From Gracilibacillus alcaliphilus (GTDB lineage Bacteria; Bacillota; Bacilli; Bacillales; Amphibacillaceae): a DNA stretch of 64,000 bases. This document shows, piece after piece, positions 42,778 through 52,233 of the stretch. Location of the stretch: the NCBI RefSeq assembly GCF_016909015.1, contig NZ_JAFBFA010000006.1:1-64000 (forward strand), given 5' to 3'. Within the stretch, counting starts at the first letter, position 1; each line of letters begins with the position of its first letter. Under the pieces are notes generated by a model. It was not told the origin of the DNA. It did no database searches and saw nothing but the letters and a program-made list of their open reading frames with translations. Position numbers and translations under genes: made by a program.

Positions 42778-45486
42778 ATGCAGCACACACAACAGAAAAC
42801 AGTTCATATTATCTCCCACACTCACTGGGATCGGGAGTGGTATTTACCATATGAGAAGCATCATTTCTTATTAGTGAAATTTATGGATGAGCTGATTGAC
42901 ACATTAGAAAATGATCCAAATTATAAAAGTTTTCACTTGGATGGACAAACGATTATTTTAGATGATTATTTACAAGTGCGTCCTGAGAAAAGGGAACAAA
43001 TTAAGAGACTGATTGAGGCGGACAGAATCCATGTTGGTCCCTGGTATATCTTACAGGATGAGTTCTTAACAAGCAGTGAAGCGAATATTCGCAACTTGCA
43101 GTATGGAATGAAGGACGCCAAAAAATGGGGAAATATTTCTAAGATTGGATATTTTCCTGATTCGTTCGGCAATATGGGACAGGCCCCGCAAATATTAAAA
43201 CAAGCAGGTATCCGCCATGCTGCTTATGGACGCGGAGTTAAACCAACAGGTTTTAATAACTTGGTTAGTGAGGCAGATATGTATGAATCCCCATATTCAG
43301 AAATGAAATGGCAGTCACCGGATGGATCAGAAGTGACGGGAATCTTATTTGCTAATTGGTATTGTAATGGTAATGAGGTACCGACAGAGATAGAAGCTGC
43401 CAAGAAATATTGGGACGGCCATTTAGAAGCAATGGAGAAGTACGCTTCATCTAATCATATGTTAATGCTGAATGGATGTGATCATCAGCCCGTCCAGACT
43501 GATTTATCCAAGGCAATCGAAACCGCACAAGCACTTTATCCTGAGATTCAATTTGTCCACTCGAACTTTAATGATTATACAGCTGCTTTGGATGCAGAGT
43601 TAGATCAAGAGAGATTAAAAACGGTTGACGGGGAACTGCGCAGTCAGCATACAGATGGCTGGGGGACATTAGTCAATACTGCTTCTGCTCGCGTCTACTT
43701 AAAACAGATGAATCAAGAAGTACAGACATTGCTGGAAAGTGAATTAGAGCCATTAGCTGTATTTGCCTATCTGGTAGGAGAAGAATATGATCACGATATT
43801 TTAGAATATGCGTGGAAAACATTGATGCAAAATCACCCGCATGACAGTATCTGTGGCTGTAGTGTCGATGAAGTTCACCGTGAAATGGCCACTCGATTTG
43901 AGAAAAGCAAGCATATGAGTGAAAGTTTAAAGAAAGACGTTTTAGCAAAATTAACGAAACGAATTGACACAAGTGCTTTTAAACAATATGGAGATAATCC
44001 TGTTCCATTAGCTGTGTTTAACACAACAGGGCATCAGCGTACAAGCATGACAACATTACAAGTCGATTTGGAGCGTCAATATTATGCAGATGGTGTCCAT
44101 CGTAAGAAATTAGTGGATAAAAAGATTGATAGCTTTAAATTAGTAGATAACGAGGGAAATATCGTACCATCTACTATAGAGGACAAAGGAGTTGTATTTG
44201 ATTACGACCTGCCAAAACATCAATTCCGTCAGCCGTATCTTGCTCGAAGAGTGGAGGTATCTTTTGAAGCGGTTGATATGCCAGCATTTAGTCATCGTGC
44301 TTATGCATTAGTAGAGACAGAAGTAGAAACAACAGAAGAGTCACTAATTGCCTCTGGCGAAAATGTATTAGAGAATCAGTGGATAAAGGCAGAAATCCAG
44401 CCTAATGGTTCCTTGTCTATTTTAAATAAAACAACCAATCAATCATTTGATCGTGTATTAGTATATGAAGATACAGGTGATATCGGTAATGAGTATATGT
44501 ATAAGCAGGCAAACGAAGATCTAGCGATTACAACAGAAGATTTACAGGCAGATATTCGTTTGCTGGAAAATGGCAGTCATCGTGCAGCCTATGAGATCGT
44601 ACATCAGTTGGAAATTCCAGAAAGTGCAGACGACACCTTGGAACAAGAGCAACAAGCCGTGGTCTGGTTTACGAACAGAAAAGCGAAACGCAGTAATCGG
44701 ACTACTTTGCTTACTATTTATACACAAGTATCCTTAACAAAGCATGATAAGGGCATTGAAGTCGAAGTGCACTACCATAACACAGCTAAAGATCATCGCT
44801 TACGTGTATTATTCCCAACCAATATTCAATCGGATTATCATTATGCTGATTCAATTTTTGAAGTGGCAAAGCGTGTTAATGTGCCGGCTGCTGAGTGGAC
44901 TAATCCCGATCATTCTCAACATCAACAGGCTTTTGTCAGCATGCATGACGAACATAAAGGACTAACGATCGCCAATAAAGGACTCAATGAATATGAAATT
45001 TTAAGAGATAACCAGAATACCATTGCGGTGACATTATTAAGAGCTGTGGGGGAAATGGGTGACTGGGGGTATTTCCCAACACCAGAGGCGCAATGTTTAG
45101 GAGCGCAGACAGCCAGCTTTAAGATATTCCCGCATCTGGCAAATGACACGTGTTATGAAGTATATCAACAAGCTTATTTATATCAAGTTCCGCTAGCGGC
45201 CTTTCCTATTCCAGAACAGACAGGCGAATTAGCGGCAGAACACACCTATGTATCGATTAATTTACCAAATCAAGTGGCTTGGACATCATTAAAGGTATCA
45301 GATGATTCTAACGATGTTTATCTACGTATGTTCAATATGTCTGATCAGCCAAGAAGTGCTTTGGTTACTATTGACCAAGCAACAGAGGCATATCAGAGTA
45401 ATGTTATCGAAGAGAAAATTGGCAGTATAGAGAACGAGATCAAGATAGCACCTTATGAAATAACGACAACAGCTTGGAAATTATAA
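42778..45486 (+). CDS. GH38 alpha-mannosidase (MngB-like form)
   Basis: This 902-residue family 38 enzyme lacks the N-terminal extension of its neighbour. Its catalytic domain begins at the N-terminus: ISHTHWDREWYLPYE with zinc His14 and Asp18 of that motif, nucleophile Asp128 in YFPDSFGNMGQ, and the zinc His in NHPHDSICGCSVDEVH near 355. This is the E. coli MngB-like subgroup, some of which act on 2-O-modified mannose or on terminal alpha-1,3/1,6-linked mannose. The two GH38 enzymes are so different that they are likely to cut different linkages. CGGAGG precedes the ATG, and the stop is 22 nt after the first mannosidase. Confidence 0.92.
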   Translation: MQHTQQKTVHIISHTHWDREWYLPYEKHHFLLVKFMDELIDTLENDPNYKSFHLDGQTIILDDYLQVRPEKREQIKRLIEADRIHVGPWYILQDEFLTSSEANIRNLQYGMKDAKKWGNISKIGYFPDSFGNMGQAPQILKQAGIRHAAYGRGVKPTGFNNLVSEADMYESPYSEMKWQSPDGSEVTGILFANWYCNGNEVPTEIEAAKKYWDGHLEAMEKYASSNHMLMLNGCDHQPVQTDLSKAIETAQALYPEIQFVHSNFNDYTAALDAELDQERLKTVDGELRSQHTDGWGTLVNTASARVYLKQMNQEVQTLLESELEPLAVFAYLVGEEYDHDILEYAWKTLMQNHPHDSICGCSVDEVHREMATRFEKSKHMSESLKKDVLAKLTKRIDTSAFKQYGDNPVPLAVFNTTGHQRTSMTTLQVDLERQYYADGVHRKKLVDKKIDSFKLVDNEGNIVPSTIEDKGVVFDYDLPKHQFRQPYLARRVEVSFEAVDMPAFSHRAYALVETEVETTEESLIASGENVLENQWIKAEIQPNGSLSILNKTTNQSFDRVLVYEDTGDIGNEYMYKQANEDLAITTEDLQADIRLLENGSHRAAYEIVHQLEIPESADDTLEQEQQAVVWFTNRKAKRSNRTTLLTIYTQVSLTKHDKGIEVEVHYHNTAKDHRLRVLFPTNIQSDYHYADSIFEVAKRVNVPAAEWTNPDHSQHQQAFVSMHDEHKGLTIANKGLNEYEILRDNQNTIAVTLLRAVGEMGDWGYFPTPEAQCLGAQTASFKIFPHLANDTCYEVYQQAYLYQVPLAAFPIPEQTGELAAEHTYVSINLPNQVAWTSLKVSDDSNDVYLRMFNMSDQPRSALVTIDQATEAYQSNVIEEKIGSIENEIKIAPYEITTTAWKL

Positions 45487-45504
45487 TGAAAAGGAGTGCA
45501 GTCA

Positions 45505-46830
45505 ATGACTAATTCATTACCACTTACTTCCTCGATTACACAGTTAATCGAGGAAGTAAAACAACACTACCAAACAGAGCCAAAACTGCAACAGTTATTT
45601 GAGAATTGCTTCGTAAATACGTATCAAACAACGATTCGCCCACAGCCAGACGGTACGACGTTCGTTATTACGGGCGATATCCCTGCTATGTGGCTGAGAG
45701 ATTCGGCAGCTCAAGTACGCCCATATTTAATGTTAGCGAATGAGGATCCAGTAATTGCCGATATGATTAAAGGTGTCATTAAGCGGCAATTTAGTTTTAT
45801 TGACCATGATCCATATGCTAATGCATTTAATGAGGAAGCGAATGGGAACAGATATCATGAAGACCAAACAAAAATGACAGATTGGATTTGGGAGCGTAAG
45901 TATGAAATTGATTCTTTATGCTATCCGATTCAATTGGCTTATCTGTATTGGAAGGCGACAGGAGATACTGAACATTTTAATGATACTTTCCAACAAGCTG
46001 TTCAGAAAATTTTGCAGGTATGGAAAACTGAACAACGTCATCATGAAGATTCCGATTATCATTTCGTCAGGGATAATTGTCCGGCGCAAGATACGTTATC
46101 TCATGATGGGGCAGGGGCGCCAGTGGAGTATACAGGTATGACTTGGAGCGGTTTCCGTCCTAGTGATGACGCCTGTAAATATGGCTACTTAGTACCCGCG
46201 AACATGTTCGCTGTTGTATCACTTCAACAATTATCGGAAATCGCTACCGAGGTGCTTCGGGATGTCGAATTAGCAGCCAAAGCAGAAAAATTGGCACAAG
46301 AAATTGATCAAGGGATTAAAGAATATGGAACAATCGACCATCCGACATACGGCCAGATCTATGTTTATGAAACCGACGGATTAGGCAACCATGTCTTGAT
46401 GGATGATGCGAATGTTCCCAGTTTATTATCAATGCCTTATTTAGGATATTGCCCATTCGATGATAAGATCTATCAAAATACGAGAAAATTCCTTTTAAGC
46501 GAGGATAATCCTTATTATTTTTCTGGAAAAGCAGCAAGCGGTATCGGCAGTCCGCACACACCAGATCAATATATTTGGCATATTGCCTTAGCTATTCAAG
46601 GTTTAACGTCTATTGAAGAAGAAGAGAAGCAGCGAATTACTGGTTTATTCCAAACAACCGATGCAGACGAGAATCTGATGCATGAAGGTTTTCATGTCGA
46701 TGACCCAACTCAATATACACGGCCTTGGTTTTCTTGGGCCAATTCGATGTTTAGTGAATTCTTGCTAAGCAGAATGGGACGGATTGTCACAGGGAGTCCA
46801 TTAGAAAAGTGGGCAGCCCAAAACAAATAA
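45505..46830 (+). CDS. GH125 exo-alpha-1,6-mannosidase
   Basis: This 441-residue inverting (alpha/alpha)6-barrel enzyme carries the family 125 landmarks: TGDIPAMWLRDSAAQVRPY near 55, DNCPAQDTLSHDGAGAPVEYTGMTWSGFRPSDDACKYGYLVPANMFA near 190-235 (given as landmarks TGMTW and SGFRPSDD), and a C-terminal PWFSWANSMFSEF. Family 125 removes single alpha-1,6-linked mannose, as in the N-glycan core, and is typical of N-glycan loci. AAGGAG lies eight nt before ATG 45505; the GTG at 45496 overlaps the site. It is cytoplasmic and co-transcribed with the GH38 genes. Confidence 0.92.
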   Translation: MTNSLPLTSSITQLIEEVKQHYQTEPKLQQLFENCFVNTYQTTIRPQPDGTTFVITGDIPAMWLRDSAAQVRPYLMLANEDPVIADMIKGVIKRQFSFIDHDPYANAFNEEANGNRYHEDQTKMTDWIWERKYEIDSLCYPIQLAYLYWKATGDTEHFNDTFQQAVQKILQVWKTEQRHHEDSDYHFVRDNCPAQDTLSHDGAGAPVEYTGMTWSGFRPSDDACKYGYLVPANMFAVVSLQQLSEIATEVLRDVELAAKAEKLAQEIDQGIKEYGTIDHPTYGQIYVYETDGLGNHVLMDDANVPSLLSMPYLGYCPFDDKIYQNTRKFLLSEDNPYYFSGKAASGIGSPHTPDQYIWHIALAIQGLTSIEEEEKQRITGLFQTTDADENLMHEGFHVDDPTQYTRPWFSWANSMFSEFLLSRMGRIVTGSPLEKWAAQNK

Positions 46831-46846
46831 AGAGGATGTGGTAGAG

Positions 46847-48223
46847 GTGAGTGAGAAGACAGAAGTCGAACGCGGGGTACATAATTACAGTGCCGAGGAT
46901 AAATGGGTAAAACCAACCGATCCTGCCGTATTAGAGAAACTGGAATGGTTTAAAGATCAGAAGCTGGCACTTATGATGCACTGGGGGCCATACTCTCAAA
47001 TCGGATTAGTAGAATCATGGGCATTAAGTGATGCCGATGGAGACTGGTCTCGCCATGATGTTGACTGGGAAGAGGATATGGAAGAATTTAAACGTCAATA
47101 TTTTAACTTAAATAAGACGTTTAATCCAATTCGTTTCCAGCCAGAGAAATGGGCAGAACTAGCCAAACAAGGCGGATTTAAGTACTTAATCTTTACGACC
47201 AAACATCATGATGGCTTCTCGATGTGGAATACAAAAGAAACCGACTATCGAATCACCGGACCAGATTGTCCCTTCCACACGCACAAATATGCAGATATTT
47301 GTAAACATGTCTTTGATGCCTTTAGAAATCAAGGTATAGGGATTGCAGCTTACTTCTCAAAGGCTGACTGGCATACACCATACTACTGGGCACCCGGAAT
47401 GGAACGTAAAAATTATATGTGGCGCGGTCCGTCCTATGATCCCGATGAATATCCTTGGATGTGGGATAACTTCGTTTCTTTTACACACCGTCAGTTACTG
47501 GAATTGCTGACCGAATACGGTAAGATAGATATTTTATGGCTGGATGCTGGTTGGGTTGGTAAAGGGAAACAGGATATCCGGCTTGGTGAAGTAGTGGAGC
47601 AAGCACGAAAACATCAGCCAGGACTCCTTACTGCCGACCGGACAATCGGCGGTGAACATGAGAACTACATTACACCGGAACAAACGATACCGGAAAAACC
47701 GCTCCATATCCCTTGGGAAAGTTGTATCTCAATCGCTACCTCATTTGCTTTTAAATATGAGGATGAATATAAGTCATTGCGTGACATTATCCAAGTGCTG
47801 ATCGAAATTGTTGCCAAAGGCGGTAACTTGGCATTAAATGTACCTCCGCAGCCGGATGGGAGACTTCCAAGGATTGCGGTTGAACGAATGGAGCAGTTAG
47901 GTCAATGGTTAGATCAGTTTGGTGAGGCCATCTATGGAACAAGAATAACCGCTCCTTACTTTGAAGCACCATTTGCCTTCACGAAAAAAGAGGATCAAGT
48001 CTTCTGTTTCCGTTTATTTGAAGATGGAGATACCTCTTATCAAGATGACACGATTCATGTCCCATTTACTGACAAGGTAGAAGCGGTTGAATGGATCAAT
48101 GAAAAACAGGCACTTACATTTACCCAGGATGATCAGGGTATTACCATTCAAATGGGAGATTCCGCAGCAAATAAGTCGGAAACCCCGATAGCACATGTCT
48201 TTCGTTTGAAAGTAGGAAAATAA
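46847..48223 (+). CDS. GH29 alpha-L-fucosidase
   Basis: This 458-residue family 29 enzyme has HWGPYSQ near 45, TTKHHDGFSMW near 117-127, the nucleophile Asp near 233 in DILWLDAGW, and the C-terminal GGNLALNVPPQPDGRLP segment. It removes alpha-linked L-fucose with retention and has no signal peptide. Together with mannosidases it points to a fucosylated N-glycan; core alpha-1,3 (plant or insect) or alpha-1,6 fucose are both possible. The start is a GTG: 46847 has better spacing to AGAGGA than 46838. It is the last gene before a hairpin. Confidence 0.9.
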   Translation: MSEKTEVERGVHNYSAEDKWVKPTDPAVLEKLEWFKDQKLALMMHWGPYSQIGLVESWALSDADGDWSRHDVDWEEDMEEFKRQYFNLNKTFNPIRFQPEKWAELAKQGGFKYLIFTTKHHDGFSMWNTKETDYRITGPDCPFHTHKYADICKHVFDAFRNQGIGIAAYFSKADWHTPYYWAPGMERKNYMWRGPSYDPDEYPWMWDNFVSFTHRQLLELLTEYGKIDILWLDAGWVGKGKQDIRLGEVVEQARKHQPGLLTADRTIGGEHENYITPEQTIPEKPLHIPWESCISIATSFAFKYEDEYKSLRDIIQVLIEIVAKGGNLALNVPPQPDGRLPRIAVERMEQLGQWLDQFGEAIYGTRITAPYFEAPFAFTKKEDQVFCFRLFEDGDTSYQDDTIHVPFTDKVEAVEWINEKQALTFTQDDQGITIQMGDSAANKSETPIAHVFRLKVGK

Positions 48224-48234
48224 GTTTGAAATTA

Positions 48235-48271
48235 AGCCTATATCCCTTGTGATTATTTAGGGATATGGGCT
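48235..48271 (+). terminator. hairpin after the fucosidase gene
   Basis: AGCCTATATCCCT pairs with AGGGATATGGGCT (13 bp with one G-T pair) around an 11-nt loop. No T run follows, so read-through to the oxidoreductase genes is plausible. Confidence 0.5.
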
Positions 48272-48308
48272 ACACTAGTCAAAAGTATACATAATTAAAG
48301 GAAGAGAC

Positions 48309-48366
48309 TGTTCAAAAAGTCCGACCAACATAGCAAATTTCTGAGATGGCTTGCACTTTTTGAACA
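48309..48366. repeat. 12-bp inverted repeat, possible transposon-end remnant
   Basis: TGTTCAAAAAGT and ACTTTTTGAACA are perfect inverted copies separated by 34 nt, just before the next gene. The sequence GACTGTTCAAAAAGTCC resembles terminal repeats of some Bacillus insertion sequences, so it may be a small remnant. Confidence 0.45.
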
Positions 48367-48396
48367 CGGTATTTAAAAAAAAACAGGAGTGAGAGA

Positions 48397-49278
48397 ATGA
48401 TTGTTGTATTAATTGGGCAGGAACAGAATATGGCCCAGCATATCACCTTTTGGTTATCACGACCTGGTGTAGACTTGAAAACCTACCTCTTAGAGTCAGA
48501 GGATTCACTGGCGGGATTAGCTGATTTTATGGCAGCTCTTCCTAAAGTGGATGTTGTCGATACATGTGTCCCTGACCAGTATAAGCTGTCACTGCTTGAA
48601 CAGCTTACCGATCATCAGCCAATTATTATGAGTTTGCCATTGGCTGCCTCATTGGAAGAAGAGCAGCAAGTTTTGCATCTCATCGATGAGAAAGCATTAC
48701 CAGTAATAGTGGCCAATCCATTGCTGGCAAAACCAGAAATGGCAAGCCTTTGCCAGTCTATGCAAAACAAACAATTAGGTAAAACAGGTGTGAACCGCTT
48801 ATCGCTCCAAACGGATGACATCGATTACAGCTATTCCTTGGAACGTCAATTGATAGATTGGCTGGTGCAAAGTTTTGGAGACTATCAATCTATTTATGCT
48901 AAACAAATCCGTGATCGATACAAAGTAGTTCAAATCAGACATGCCGACCAAAGTTTTACTCAGGTTGAACTGGCTTATCAGTTTGGTAAAGAAGCATTAA
49001 AAGTAGAAATGACAGGTGACGCTGGAATGTTATCTTATGACAGTGCACAATCTGCACCAATTCAGCTTACTGGCAGAAACATAACAAGCAGAAGTCTGCA
49101 GACAAGTGGCAAAACATTAGTGTATCGCATGTATGACCCCATCTACCAAGCATTACAGCAACGAAAGATATCTTGTGACTATACAACAACGGTTCTTTCT
49201 TATCACTGCATGAAAGCGATTGATCAAGCATATCAACAATCAGAACCAGTAGTCAAAGGGGGGGCAAAAAATGCTTAA
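48397..49278 (+). CDS. degenerate Gfo/Idh/MocA-like protein
   Basis: This 293-residue protein shows the outline of a Gfo/Idh/MocA oxidoreductase but without its key motifs. The glycine-rich dinucleotide loop is poor (VVLIGQEQNMAQH), and where the neighbouring genes have EKPLA it has SLPLAASLEEEQ, so the catalytic Lys is missing. The C-terminal half has the beta-sheet-like pattern of the family. It overlaps the next gene by 8 nt. It may be a regulatory or structural partner of the two intact oxidoreductases. Confidence in the fold is moderate. Confidence 0.6.
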   Translation: MIVVLIGQEQNMAQHITFWLSRPGVDLKTYLLESEDSLAGLADFMAALPKVDVVDTCVPDQYKLSLLEQLTDHQPIIMSLPLAASLEEEQQVLHLIDEKALPVIVANPLLAKPEMASLCQSMQNKQLGKTGVNRLSLQTDDIDYSYSLERQLIDWLVQSFGDYQSIYAKQIRDRYKVVQIRHADQSFTQVELAYQFGKEALKVEMTGDAGMLSYDSAQSAPIQLTGRNITSRSLQTSGKTLVYRMYDPIYQALQQRKISCDYTTTVLSYHCMKAIDQAYQQSEPVVKGGAKNA

Positions 49279-50275
49279 GATAGGAATAATCAGTTTTGCA
49301 CATATGCATGCATTGAGTTATGCCTCTGCCCTGACCAAAAGCAGTCAGGCGGAATTAACAGCGATCTGGGATGATGTAAGTACAAGAGGACATGAGATGG
49401 CCGCAGCCTATCAAGCTAATTATTATCAGGATTTAGAGGAAATGCTGGCAACAGATCTGGACGCTGTGATTATCTGTTCAGAGAATATTCATCATAAAGA
49501 ACATGTCATCAAGGCTGCAGCTTATCAGAAACATATTTTATGTGAGAAACCGCTAGCTACTGAGGTGAAGGATGCAGAAGTAATGATTGCCGCTTGTGAG
49601 GCGCAGAATGTTCGTCTGCAGGTGGCTTATCCAGTAAGGTTTACCTCAGCGATCCAACAAGTGAAGGAACTGATAGATGCGGCTGAGCTTGGCAATGTGT
49701 TGGCGATTAATGCAACTAATCACGGTTTGCTCCCAGGCGGCTGGTTTATTCAGCCTGAGTTGTCAGGTGGCGGGTGTGCCACTGATCATATAGTCCATAT
49801 CGTGGATGCTTTGCGGTGGATATTTAACCAGGAGGTAGTTAAAGTCTATGCTGCCTTCGATACCAGATTCTATGATATTGAGGTAGAAGACTGTGGGCAA
49901 GTAATGATAGAGTTTGATTCAGGTATGGTGGTTACGATTGATCCAAGCTGGTCGAGACCAAAAACCTTCCCGACATGGGGGGATGTGACCATGTCGATCT
50001 ATGGGGAAGAGGGCATGCTGGAAGTTGATGCGTTTAAACAACATCATCTTTTCTACAATGACCAGAAGAATAAGCTGGAAGAACAAGTCTGGGCAGATGA
50101 TATGGATGAGGCATTAGTGGAGGACTTTCTCCAGTGTGTGGCTAATAATCGGGAACCATTTATTACTGGTACAGATGGCTTAAGAACGTTGGAAGTAGTA
50201 AAGGCAGCTTATCGATCCAACCAAGAAAGGAAACCAATCACCATTGAAACAATTAGAGGAGGACACTCGCAATGA
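49271..50275 (+). CDS. Gfo/Idh/MocA-family oxidoreductase
   Basis: This 334-residue NAD(P)-dependent oxidoreductase has a Rossmann domain (LKIGIISFAHMHALSYASAL), the catalytic Lys in CEKPLATEVKDAE (about 91-95) and the C-terminal beta-sheet domain with GGWFIQPELSGGGCATDHIVHIVDALRW near 157-184, given here as the GGG and HIVHIVD signatures. Family members oxidise sugar, inositol or glycoside hydroxyls. GGGGGGG lies just before the ATG, and the stop overlaps the next start as ATGA. It is part of a tight cassette with the isomerase and a second oxidoreductase. Confidence 0.85.
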   Translation: MLKIGIISFAHMHALSYASALTKSSQAELTAIWDDVSTRGHEMAAAYQANYYQDLEEMLATDLDAVIICSENIHHKEHVIKAAAYQKHILCEKPLATEVKDAEVMIAACEAQNVRLQVAYPVRFTSAIQQVKELIDAAELGNVLAINATNHGLLPGGWFIQPELSGGGCATDHIVHIVDALRWIFNQEVVKVYAAFDTRFYDIEVEDCGQVMIEFDSGMVVTIDPSWSRPKTFPTWGDVTMSIYGEEGMLEVDAFKQHHLFYNDQKNKLEEQVWADDMDEALVEDFLQCVANNREPFITGTDGLRTLEVVKAAYRSNQERKPITIETIRGGHSQ

Positions 50276-51138
50276 AATTAGGAATGAGCTCATATAGTTT
50301 GGCAAATGCAATTCATTCAGGAGAAATGACGATTTTAGATGTGATGCAATGGACGAAAGATTTAGGTGGAGAACATATTGAAATAGTGCCGGTTGGGTAC
50401 ACCTTGACAGATAATCCTCAGTTGGTAGAGGATATCGTCAACAAGGCTAACGAATTAGAACTGGATATTTCTAATTATGCCATTGGTGCCGATTTTTTAT
50501 CAGGGGATGAGGCAGCGTTTGACAAAGAAGTCGAGCGTGTTAAGAAGGAAGTAGATATTGCCCATCAACTGGGTGTGAAAAGAATGCGTCATGATGTATC
50601 CTTTAAACCGCCACATGAAGCCAGTATCGAACAATTTGATCAAGATTTACCTCAAATTGTGAAGGCATGTCAAATCATTGCTGATTATGCGAAGCAATAT
50701 GATATTGTGACCAGTCTTGAGAATCATGGTTTTTATTTACAGGCAAGTGACCGTATCAACCTGATCATTGCAAAGGTAGATCGTCCTAACTTTGGTCATA
50801 CATTAGATACAGGGAATTTCGTCTGTGTGGATGAAGACCCAGTATCCGCAGTGCAAAAATGTTTGACCAATATATCGATGCTGCATGTGAAAGATTTTTA
50901 TATTCGTCCGGCTTCACATGCCAATCCAGGAGAAGGCTGGTTTGGTTCAGCGGCAGGTAATTATTTAAGAGGCGCTATTACAGGACATGGTGATCTGCCA
51001 TTAGCCGATATCTTGAAGGTTGTCAAAGACAGCGGTTATGATGGCTTTGTATCGATCGAATTTGAAGGAATGGAAGAGTGTAAACAGGCAAGTAAGATTT
51101 CATTCCAAAATATTAAAAAACTATGGGAATCACTTTAA
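50272..51138 (+). CDS. sugar phosphate isomerase/epimerase (AP-endonuclease-2 TIM barrel)
   Basis: This 288-residue protein starts LGMSSYSLANAIHSGEMTILD and has the metal-site residues of the xylose-isomerase-like barrel: Glu in SLENHG (about 145), Asp/His in GHTLDTGNF (about 175), His in LHVKDFY (about 207) and Glu in SIEFEGME near the C-terminus. Such proteins act as isomerases, epimerases or, when encoded beside Gfo/Idh/MocA oxidoreductases, as lyases or hydrolases on 3-keto-glycosides. It is translationally coupled to the gene before it by a 4-nt overlap. It is cytoplasmic. Confidence 0.85.
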   Translation: MKLGMSSYSLANAIHSGEMTILDVMQWTKDLGGEHIEIVPVGYTLTDNPQLVEDIVNKANELELDISNYAIGADFLSGDEAAFDKEVERVKKEVDIAHQLGVKRMRHDVSFKPPHEASIEQFDQDLPQIVKACQIIADYAKQYDIVTSLENHGFYLQASDRINLIIAKVDRPNFGHTLDTGNFVCVDEDPVSAVQKCLTNISMLHVKDFYIRPASHANPGEGWFGSAAGNYLRGAITGHGDLPLADILKVVKDSGYDGFVSIEFEGMEECKQASKISFQNIKKLWESL

Positions 51139-51153
51139 GGGAGGATAATGAAT

Positions 51154-52221
51154 ATGAGTAGAATTAAAGTAGGTGTAATTGGATTAGGCTCTATTTCAGA
51201 AATGCATATCCAATCCTATCAAAAGTCAACAGAGGCAGACCTTGTAGCTTTATGTGATATGAACCAAGAACGTTTGGAGAAGCAGGCAAAAGAACTGGGT
51301 ATCACCCAGACATATACGAATTATCATGAATTGTTAGCTAACCCTGATATCGATGCAGTAAGTATCTGTACGTGGAACAATACCCATGCTGAAATTGCCA
51401 TTGCTGCCTTAAATAGCGGCAAAAGCGTATTGTCTGAAAAACCATTATGTAAGACAGTGGAAGAGGCAGAGGCTGTTCAGCAAGCAGTCAGAGCTAATCC
51501 TAACCAGTTCTTGCAAGTTGGCTATGTTCGACGTTTCGGTACTAACACACAAGTGTTAAAGAAATTTATTGACAATGGCGATTTGGGCGATATTTATTAT
51601 GCAAAAGCCTCTTGTATTCGTGTAATCGGAAACCCAGGCGGCTGGTTTGCCGATAAAGAACGTTCTGGCGGTGGACCTTTAATTGATCTTGGCGTCCATG
51701 TCATCGATCTTTGCTGGTATCTAATGGGCAAACCTAAAGTAAAATCGGTCAGCGGCAATACCTATCAGAAACTGGGTAATCGCTCCAATGTAGAATTTAA
51801 GTCTTTCTATAAAGCTGCAGACTATGATGCAGATAAAAACGATGTGGAAGATTTGGCAAATGCAATAATCCGTTTTGACAATGGTGCCTCTATCATGGTT
51901 GACGTCAGCTTTGCCTTACATGCCAAGAAAGAAGAAATCAATGTCAGCTTACATGGAGACAAAGGTGGCGCTGTCATTGAACCAGCATTAGAAATTTTTA
52001 CTGAAAAGAATAATATTATCTTAAACAGCACACCACAGATTGATCACTTGTCTTTTGATTTCGTTCAAGGCTTCCAAAAAGAAGTAGATCATTTTGTGGC
52101 ATGTGTGAAAGGAGAAGCCTCAACGATTGCTCCTGTAGAAGACGGTGTAGAAATGATGAAAATCCTTACTGGAGTATACCAATCCAGTTTAGAACAAAAA
52201 GAAGTACATTTTGACAGCTAG
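51154..52221 (+). CDS. Gfo/Idh/MocA-family oxidoreductase
   Basis: This 355-residue enzyme has the Rossmann start VGVIGLGSISEMHIQSY, the catalytic Lys in SEKPLCKTVEEAE near 95, and the C-terminal GGWFADKERSGGGPLIDLGVHVIDL segment. It is intact, unlike the protein encoded at 48397. GGGAGG lies nine nt before ATG 51154; the ATG at 51148 is too close. With the isomerase and the other oxidoreductases it probably oxidises a sugar released from, or still attached to, the imported glycan. The exact substrate is unknown. Confidence 0.88.
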   Translation: MSRIKVGVIGLGSISEMHIQSYQKSTEADLVALCDMNQERLEKQAKELGITQTYTNYHELLANPDIDAVSICTWNNTHAEIAIAALNSGKSVLSEKPLCKTVEEAEAVQQAVRANPNQFLQVGYVRRFGTNTQVLKKFIDNGDLGDIYYAKASCIRVIGNPGGWFADKERSGGGPLIDLGVHVIDLCWYLMGKPKVKSVSGNTYQKLGNRSNVEFKSFYKAADYDADKNDVEDLANAIIRFDNGASIMVDVSFALHAKKEEINVSLHGDKGGAVIEPALEIFTEKNNIILNSTPQIDHLSFDFVQGFQKEVDHFVACVKGEASTIAPVEDGVEMMKILTGVYQSSLEQKEVHFDS

Positions 52222-52233
52222 GTGGTGGAGAGA

